Source of the DNA: COE1 sp964387365
GTDB lineage: Bacteria; Bacillota; Clostridia; Lachnospirales; Lachnospiraceae
Direction: 5' to 3'
Length of the DNA: 11,967 nt
NCBI GenBank assembly: GCA_964387365.1
Contig: CAYLWP010000073.1
Location: 1-11,967 of the forward strand
Numbering within the stretch: position 1 is the stretch's first letter; each line of letters begins with the position of its first letter. Under the pieces are notes generated by a model. It did no database searches and had not been told where the DNA came from. It saw nothing but the letters and a program-made list of their open reading frames with translations. The position numbers were made by a program, and so were the translations under genes. Shown piece after piece: positions 7,901 to 11,967 of this stretch.

Positions 7901-10574
7901 CAATCATATTTCCATGATGAGTAATAACCGGGAGCTTTACGCAAGAGACACGGATGTAAATAAGCCGGTTTACGTTCGCCTCGTAAAGAAGGGTAATGAT
8001 TTCATCGGATATTACAGATATAACGAGAGTGACGGATGGACGCAGACGAATACGATTACCCATGCATCCCTTGCGCAGAACGAGCAGCTTTATGTAGGCT
8101 TTTACGCCGGCTGCGGTGGCTTGAGAAATGCAACAAAGGTAACGTTTTCCGATTTTAAGTTTAACGGAAAAACAGTGAAGCTTGCCAATACCAATACAAC
8201 CAACACCGGAGTGGAAGCCGGACAGTTAAAGGAAGGCAAAAACTATATCATTGTATCAAAGAGAAGTGGCAAGGCGTTAACCGTAGAAAGCTATGTAAAG
8301 GCAGAAAATGCAAGAATCATTCAGATGCCGGTTACAAATTGTGAGTCACAGGTATGGACTCTTGACTACGACGATAACGGCTATTACCAGATTGTGAATA
8401 AGTACAGCGGAAAATCCATGAACGTTCCATGGGCTTCTAAGGATGCAGGTGTGGAAATTATCCAGTTTGGAAAGGGTAACGGAGACAACGAAAAGTGGAA
8501 GATTACAGATGTGGGCAACGGCTACTGCAGAATTACACCGAAGCTTGTTCCTGAGTTTGGCCTCAATATTGAGGGAGGTTCAAGAAGTGACGGTGGCGTA
8601 TTAATCCAGTGGGAGTACGAAGGAAAAGATAATGAAATCTGGGAGTTCCGTGAGGTTACCGACATCAAGGCAAATCCGGTATGGAATGAGAAGCCGAATA
8701 CTAAGGTAGCCATAGACAGCTATCTGGACAAGTTCTTCTATGTAGAGAACGGACTCGGCAAGTTGCGAAATGAGCCAAGCAACGGCTTCTGGACAGATGC
8801 GGAGATATTAGAAGTGTTTATCGATGCTTATGAGCATCTGGGAGATAAGAAGTACTTAACGGCAGCAGAGCAGTTTTTTGACGGCATCGTTGACAGACGC
8901 GGCACCAACTGGGCTTGGAACGGCTTTAATGATGACGTTATGTGGATGTCGATTGCCTCTGTAAGATTATATCTTCATACAGGTGAGGCAAAGCATCTGA
9001 ATGCGGCAATCGAGAACTTTAACTTAACCTATGACAGAGCCTGGAGCAATGATTTAGGCGGTGGTCTGTGGTGGACAACCGACAATAGGGAAAAGAATGC
9101 CTGCGTAAATTCACCGGGTGGTATCGCAGCCTGCTTCCTCGGAAAGGCAACCGGAGATAAGTCATACTATGACAAGGCAATCAAAATCTGGAACTGGGAA
9201 TATGACGTTTTATATGATAAGACAGACGGTTCTATCGCAGACAATATCAAGGCAAACGGCGAGTATATCTACTGGGACAATACAGGAAATCAGGGCTGCT
9301 TTGCAGGATTCTCAACAATGCTGTATGAATATACGAAGGATAAGAAATATTTAGAGGTTGCCGAAAAGGCACTTGACCTTGCAGCAAAGATGGGTGACGG
9401 CGCAGAAGGCTATCTCAACAGAGAGGCTAATTCCGGAGACTCCATCGGAGGAAAGGGCTTGCTTGGCCGCTGGATGGGCTATTACGCAGAGGTTAGCGGA
9501 AATGACAAGTACAATGACTGGATGATGCGTAATGCAATTGCAGCATGGTATAACCGCAACAGTGATAATCTGATGTGGGGTGCTTTCGGTAGAAAGACAG
9601 TAGACGATATCGAGAATAATAATAAGGTATTCCAGCCGGATAATAAGAATGTTACCATGAAGAACTATGCGGCATGGGGCTGTGCTTCTGCAGTTGCATG
9701 GATTCTTAACGGTACAGAGCTTGAAGTGGTGAAAAAGCCGGGTGAGCAGCTTGAAGAAATGCTGAAGGCAGATAACATTACCAACGCTGTATTCGAGATG
9801 GAAAACGGAGCCTTAAGCGGTAGTGCCGGAATCGTTACGGCAACAGGAAGCTCCAACGGAAAGCATGTAGGAAATGTAGGCGGAGCAAATAAGGGAACCG
9901 TTTCTTATCAGATTTCTTCTACTGCAGCTACAAAGGGAAAGCTTTCTATATACTATGCAACACTGAATGATCGTAGTCTTCAGGTAGTAGTAAACGGAAA
10001 AGCTTATAATCTTACCTGTCCGAAAACAGGAAACTGGACCAATATCGGTGCTCCTGTGACGCTAGAGGCAGACTTTAAGAAGGGTGTAAATAATGTACAG
10101 TTTACAGGTGTAGACGGCGCATATGCACCAAATCTTGACAAATTTGAAATTGAATTACCTAAGGCTCTTCGTACCATAGAAGCAGAAAGCGGCACCTTAA
10201 GCGGCGGAGCATTAACCGTTAACGATACTGCAAGCTCAGGCGGAAAGTATGTAGGAGATCTTGGCGGTGCAAATAACGGTACGACTACATTGAAGGTGGT
10301 AAGCGATACTGCCGGAAAACGTAATCTGAAGATTTACTATGCAACCTTGGAAGCCCGCGATCTTCGCGTGGTTGTAAACGGTAAAGCGCAGACAATTGAT
10401 TGTAAGGGAACAGGAGACTGGGGAACGATAGGCGAACCAATCCAAATCGAGATTACCTTGCAGAAGGGCAATAATACCATTGCCTTAACGGGAGCAGACG
10501 GAGCGTACGCACCGAATGTAGACCGTGTAGAACTGCCATTAACAGCAGTCGAGGCGGCAACGATAGGAAAATAA
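4965..10574 (+). CDS. Secreted multidomain glycosidase: ricin lectin, GH97, Big_2, concanavalin-like, ricin lectin, GH76, two CBM35-like modules
   Basis: A 1869-residue extracellular enzyme. Residues 1 to about 35 are a Sec signal peptide (basic start, hydrophobic 9-26, Ala-rich end). Order thereafter: ricin-type beta-trefoil (36-182); GH97 (about 190-792); Big_2 Ig-like (793-879); concanavalin/DUF1349-like module (about 880-1075); second ricin-type lectin (1083-1231); GH76 endo-alpha-1,6-mannanase (about 1240-1590); two CBM6/CBM35-like modules (1603-1732 and 1736-1859). GH97 evidence: PGVSSWSW, YILDEKW and GIKVDFF with D563 at the nucleophile position of retaining members (alpha-galactosidase type), E612/E618 as acid candidates, and FPTDWDD near the end. 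GH76 evidence: consecutive D1323-D1324 in FNDDVMW, which are the catalytic pair of the family, GGGLWW, and NQGCFAGF. No LPXTG, SLH or dockerin is visible, so it is probably released. GGGAG lies 7 bases before the ATG. Likely target: alpha-1,6-mannan with alpha-galactose or glucose branches (inference). No transporter gene is adjacent. Confidence 0.94.
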   Translation: MKTAKVKRAVLWMLTLLMTVSALVMVPETTATAATAGQLREGTDYVIVSKKSGKALTVENYSKDNRAKIVQMSLNNYESQVWTLDYDDKGYYQIINKFSGKVLDVPWSSTEDGVQAEQYDKGEKDNQKWKITDVSGGYCRISPKIKESLALNVEGNSTAEGASIIQWPYNGKDNEVWEIREVSRVNANPQSNNTWNVISPDNGTKMTVKLSGDGKLTYTVEQDGVMILENSEMGINTSVGDFTKGLSFRSEENKTINEKYSMLSGKRKTYTNYCKEKTLHFSKNGVNFDVVVRAYNDGIAFRYKITTANGQKMTVNPGEEKTSFNLPNGAQLWYMNRTKNSFMYEERYETGEIGKLAEGILPSMPTLFRTNKKLALITEADRHGTYVGSLLKLEGDGVLRTIFDLTQTKAISTNTPFTSPWRTVVIGSENDIVQNTMVENLSPAPNEKYDFESWVEPGVSSWSWVSYYGGQEDPQIHKNFIDLAADMGWEYYILDEKWQPKSNKSGSRYAGMWDWFGEVRDYAKSKGVKLIAWVDKSDVDTDEEREARFKEWSLQGIVGIKVDFFYNDSQAMIQLQDDIYADAAKYKLMVNVHGANPPSGEIRTYPNVIAREAIFGQEQGGITAEQYTLIPFIRAAVGTADVTEQLYSRDTSKTTMGFQIALSTLIENGIRSLGSKPEEYYSIPEAINYYTNFPTDWDDLFLINASVGSNVNLARKSGDAWYAAGISVEERDFNYKPAFLDANKTYTAVFFVEKENERQDLEIKVKNNVTRDTNLSAHVAAGGGYAVKFIPQGGLKSVSTQNNVTLDALNEKYIKLTFSPSNTNATDVIWSVADPSVAKVSNTGVGATIKGLKKGTTTVTATSIYDESIKASVKVTVNEGKYSLNTANWQIINNDAEYEFNGENAVTIEAQTGVISRDVFAMKVPQGTADFEITAKISGTLNANYQGGFIGVFTQDLNGYASVGRRYHTMFNSGGSTPNNHISMMSNNRELYARDTDVNKPVYVRLVKKGNDFIGYYRYNESDGWTQTNTITHASLAQNEQLYVGFYAGCGGLRNATKVTFSDFKFNGKTVKLANTNTTNTGVEAGQLKEGKNYIIVSKRSGKALTVESYVKAENARIIQMPVTNCESQVWTLDYDDNGYYQIVNKYSGKSMNVPWASKDAGVEIIQFGKGNGDNEKWKITDVGNGYCRITPKLVPEFGLNIEGGSRSDGGVLIQWEYEGKDNEIWEFREVTDIKANPVWNEKPNTKVAIDSYLDKFFYVENGLGKLRNEPSNGFWTDAEILEVFIDAYEHLGDKKYLTAAEQFFDGIVDRRGTNWAWNGFNDDVMWMSIASVRLYLHTGEAKHLNAAIENFNLTYDRAWSNDLGGGLWWTTDNREKNACVNSPGGIAACFLGKATGDKSYYDKAIKIWNWEYDVLYDKTDGSIADNIKANGEYIYWDNTGNQGCFAGFSTMLYEYTKDKKYLEVAEKALDLAAKMGDGAEGYLNREANSGDSIGGKGLLGRWMGYYAEVSGNDKYNDWMMRNAIAAWYNRNSDNLMWGAFGRKTVDDIENNNKVFQPDNKNVTMKNYAAWGCASAVAWILNGTELEVVKKPGEQLEEMLKADNITNAVFEMENGALSGSAGIVTATGSSNGKHVGNVGGANKGTVSYQISSTAATKGKLSIYYATLNDRSLQVVVNGKAYNLTCPKTGNWTNIGAPVTLEADFKKGVNNVQFTGVDGAYAPNLDKFEIELPKALRTIEAESGTLSGGALTVNDTASSGGKYVGDLGGANNGTTTLKVVSDTAGKRNLKIYYATLEARDLRVVVNGKAQTIDCKGTGDWGTIGEPIQIEITLQKGNNTIALTGADGAYAPNVDRVELPLTAVEAATIGK
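5070..5510 (+). repeat. Ricin-type lectin module, copy 1 (intragenic repeat)
   Basis: This encodes residues 36-182 of the glycosidase. It shares long near-identical stretches with 8211-8658: AGQL(R/K)EG near the start, SGKALTVE, ESQVWTLDYDD, KWKITDV, GYCRI and a closing KDNE(V/I)WE. The W-T-L / K-W-K-I pattern is that of RicinB_lectin_2 beta-trefoil folds, which bind sugars non-catalytically. It sits directly ahead of GH97. Confidence 0.85.
8211..8658 (+). repeat. Ricin-type lectin module, copy 2 (intragenic repeat)
   Basis: This encodes residues 1083-1231 and is placed directly ahead of GH76, mirroring copy 1 ahead of GH97. Protein similarity to copy 1 is high, while the DNA has diverged mostly at third codon positions. 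That indicates an old duplication kept under selection rather than a recent one. Confidence 0.85.
9771..10161 (+). repeat. CBM6/CBM35-like module, copy 1
   Basis: This encodes residues 1603-1732: FEMENGALSG at the start, GKHVGNVGG, YYATLNDRSLQVVVNG and DGAYAPNLDKFE at the end. The (E)-x-E-x-G-x-L-S-G start, the G-K-x-V-G turn and the final N-x-D are characteristic of calcium-binding CBM6/35 jelly-roll modules. It is repeated at 10170-10542. Confidence 0.82.
10170..10542 (+). repeat. CBM6/CBM35-like module, copy 2
   Basis: This encodes residues 1736-1859: EAESGTLSGG, GKYVGDLGG, YYATLEARDLRVVVNG and DGAYAPNVDRVE. It is a clear paralogue of copy 1, immediately adjacent, and forms the C-terminus of the protein. 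A pair of such modules behind GH76 suggests multivalent binding to mannan chains. Confidence 0.82.
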
Positions 10575-10593
10575 AATATAATATAATGTACAA

Positions 10594-10634
10594 AAAAATC
10601 CCTACGGACCAATCTGATTGCCGTAGGGATTTTT
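10594..10634. terminator. Bidirectional intrinsic terminator after the glycosidase gene
   Basis: Perfect 14-base arms (10594-10607 and 10621-10634) enclose a 13-base loop. The right arm ends in five T for plus-strand transcripts, and the A-run 10592-10598 supplies a U-run for minus-strand transcripts. It lies between convergent genes ending at 10574 and 10645. Confidence 0.95.
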
Positions 10635-10644
10635 ATGTGTGATT

Positions 10645-11952
10645 TTATTCGTTCATTACTTCGGTAATGTTAGCAACGATTTCTTCCTTTTCAAATGGCT
10701 TGGTGATGAACTTCTTAGCGCCAATCTTTAATGCCTGAATCAACTTCGACTGCTGACCGGCTGCGGTAATCATGACTGCCTTCACATCAGGATCGATAGC
10801 AATCAGTTTCTGCAGGGCTTCGAGACCGTCCATAACCGGCATGGTAATATCAAGAGTCACTAAGTCAGGCTTTTTCTCCTTATACAGTTCAATTGCCTCG
10901 GCACCGTTTACAGCTTCACCGATAACGGAGTAGCCAACCTCCTGTAAGATGTTTCTAAGAATCTCTCTTGACATCTTAGAGTCATCAACGAGAAGGACTG
11001 TTCCCTTGGAATCCGGATGAACATTATATTCAATCTCATCCTTGGAAGTATAGATAAACGGAACTTCACCCATTGTAACATCGCTGTTTACAGCAATTAC
11101 AACGTTAACCTTATGGTCATCAACATAAACCGGCAATACATAGAAATCACCCTTGACGGTCTGATCCTTGTATGCGAATACCGGTTCCATATCCATTTCG
11201 ATTTCCTTTTCACTCAGTTCGGAAGCAAATAATCCGCTGTTGATATTTACAAATTCGCAGACTGCGTCAAAGGCGTCAGCGCTTCCTGCTGTATGCTCCT
11301 TACCGGAGATGTTGGCAGCGATGAGAGAGAAGCTGTCCTCTCCCTTTTCCTCAGCAAAGGCAAGGTAAACGGAGTCCTTACCGACTGTTTTCTGTCCTGC
11401 AAGACAGGTGTATGCGAGGGAATCAACATGCTGAATCTTTCCAACATAGAAGTTTCTTGAGATAAATCGGTTAATATTTCTTGCTACGAGACCTGCAAGG
11501 TCGGTAACGTGTGGCTTGGCAGAGAATGCAAAAATCGGTATCAGGGAATCGATATCATCCTGCTTCAACGCTTCCATGTCATTGTCAGAGAAGCCATGCT
11601 CCTTCTGGAATGCGGCAAGTGTCTTTTCCAATACGGTTGCAGTCAGCTTACTTGCTTCCATTAATACCTGAATGAACTGCATGTATGGATTTCCCTGCTT
11701 TTTTAATAAGGTGTTAATCTGGTCAGCGGTCAGCATACCTTTTTCAACGGCGATATCACCGAAGCGCTTGTCAAACTGCATCTGCATCTTATTGATGGAT
11801 GCTACTTCCTCTTCCGTTAACAGACCATCTGCGATAGCAATGGTACCTAACTTTACTCTGACAGCCAGCTGCTGTTCAATGGCTGCCTTATAATCTTCAC
11901 TAGAGATGATTTTCTTTTCTACGAGATAATTTCCGAATAATTGACTAAACAT
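10645..11952 (-). CDS. MshEN-like / CheX-like / CheY-like receiver fusion protein (chemotaxis-type response regulator)
   Basis: A 435-residue cytoplasmic protein. Residues 1-90 contain two similar helical units (GNYLVEKKIIS, then GDIAVEKGMLT, each followed by a Q-rich helix), resembling the MshEN/GspE N-terminal fold, which in some proteins binds c-di-GMP. Residues of about 125-300 resemble CheC/CheX phosphatases, with DAVCEFVNINSGLFASEL matching the E-x2-N active-site helix. Residues 318-435 are a full CheY-like receiver: acidic pair D323/D324, phosphoacceptor D368 (TLDITMP), T396 and K418 (KPF). There is no DNA-binding or enzymatic output domain. The combination suggests a signalling adaptor that receives phosphate from CheA and may dephosphorylate itself or CheY-P (inference). 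AGGAGG (11960-11965) lies 7 bases before the ATG. The promoter is outside the window, and no che or fli genes are visible. Confidence 0.86.
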   Translation of the reverse strand: MFSQLFGNYLVEKKIISSEDYKAAIEQQLAVRVKLGTIAIADGLLTEEEVASINKMQMQFDKRFGDIAVEKGMLTADQINTLLKKQGNPYMQFIQVLMEASKLTATVLEKTLAAFQKEHGFSDNDMEALKQDDIDSLIPIFAFSAKPHVTDLAGLVARNINRFISRNFYVGKIQHVDSLAYTCLAGQKTVGKDSVYLAFAEEKGEDSFSLIAANISGKEHTAGSADAFDAVCEFVNINSGLFASELSEKEIEMDMEPVFAYKDQTVKGDFYVLPVYVDDHKVNVVIAVNSDVTMGEVPFIYTSKDEIEYNVHPDSKGTVLLVDDSKMSREILRNILQEVGYSVIGEAVNGAEAIELYKEKKPDLVTLDITMPVMDGLEALQKLIAIDPDVKAVMITAAGQQSKLIQALKIGAKKFITKPFEKEEIVANITEVMNE

Positions 11953-11967
11953 ATCATGGCCTCCTAT

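Noticed and set aside
4965..10574. Cell-wall anchoring of the large glycosidase
   Set aside because: The C-terminus ends shortly after the last carbohydrate-binding module, with no LPXTG, hydrophobic tail, SLH or dockerin sequence.

Overview
The window looks like a chromosomal segment of a Gram-positive anaerobe of the Clostridia, most likely a gut or rumen member of the Lachnospiraceae. The reasons are moderate-to-low GC, purine-rich Shine-Dalgarno sites, sigma-A type promoters, strong intrinsic terminators and the gene families present (a NusG-II/Gx-transporter pair, a DegV protein, a large secreted multidomain glycosidase, and a CheX-receiver fusion). The assignment rests on gene content and style. 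No rRNA or marker gene is present to prove it.

Layout. Positions 73-3796 hold five plus-strand genes with short gaps and no terminator between them: an ApbE-type FMN transferase, a small membrane-anchored NusG domain II protein, a Gx-family (heptaprenyl diphosphate synthase component I-like) membrane protein, a calcineurin-like metallophosphoesterase with a GTG start, and a PlsC-type acyltransferase. The first three resemble the fmnB/eetA/eetB part of flavin-based extracellular electron transfer loci of Firmicutes. A bidirectional terminator at 3804-3836 separates this run from a convergent DegV-family gene (minus strand, to about 4726-4735).

A 229-base divergent intergenic region follows. 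It carries a degV promoter reading left and a second promoter reading right, with three 7-mers at exact 11-base spacing (five looser copies in all) running into the right-hand -35 box, and a hairpin in the 5' leader. The right-hand promoter drives the centrepiece, a 1869-residue secreted protein. Its domain order is signal peptide, ricin-type beta-trefoil lectin, GH97, Big_2 Ig-like, a concanavalin-like module, a second ricin-type lectin, GH76 alpha-1,6-mannanase, and two CBM6/CBM35-like modules. Joining a probable retaining GH97 alpha-glycosidase to a GH76 endo-alpha-1,6-mannanase in one chain suggests a galactosylated or glucosylated alpha-mannan (fungal, yeast or lichen) as target.

A second bidirectional terminator (10594-10634) ends that gene and the convergent last gene, a 435-residue protein with a duplicated MshEN/GspE-N-like helical region, a CheC/CheX-like domain and a C-terminal CheY-like receiver. 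No RNA genes, CRISPR arrays, insertion sequences or phage genes were seen. Apart from the 229-base divergent region, all gaps are under 100 bases.
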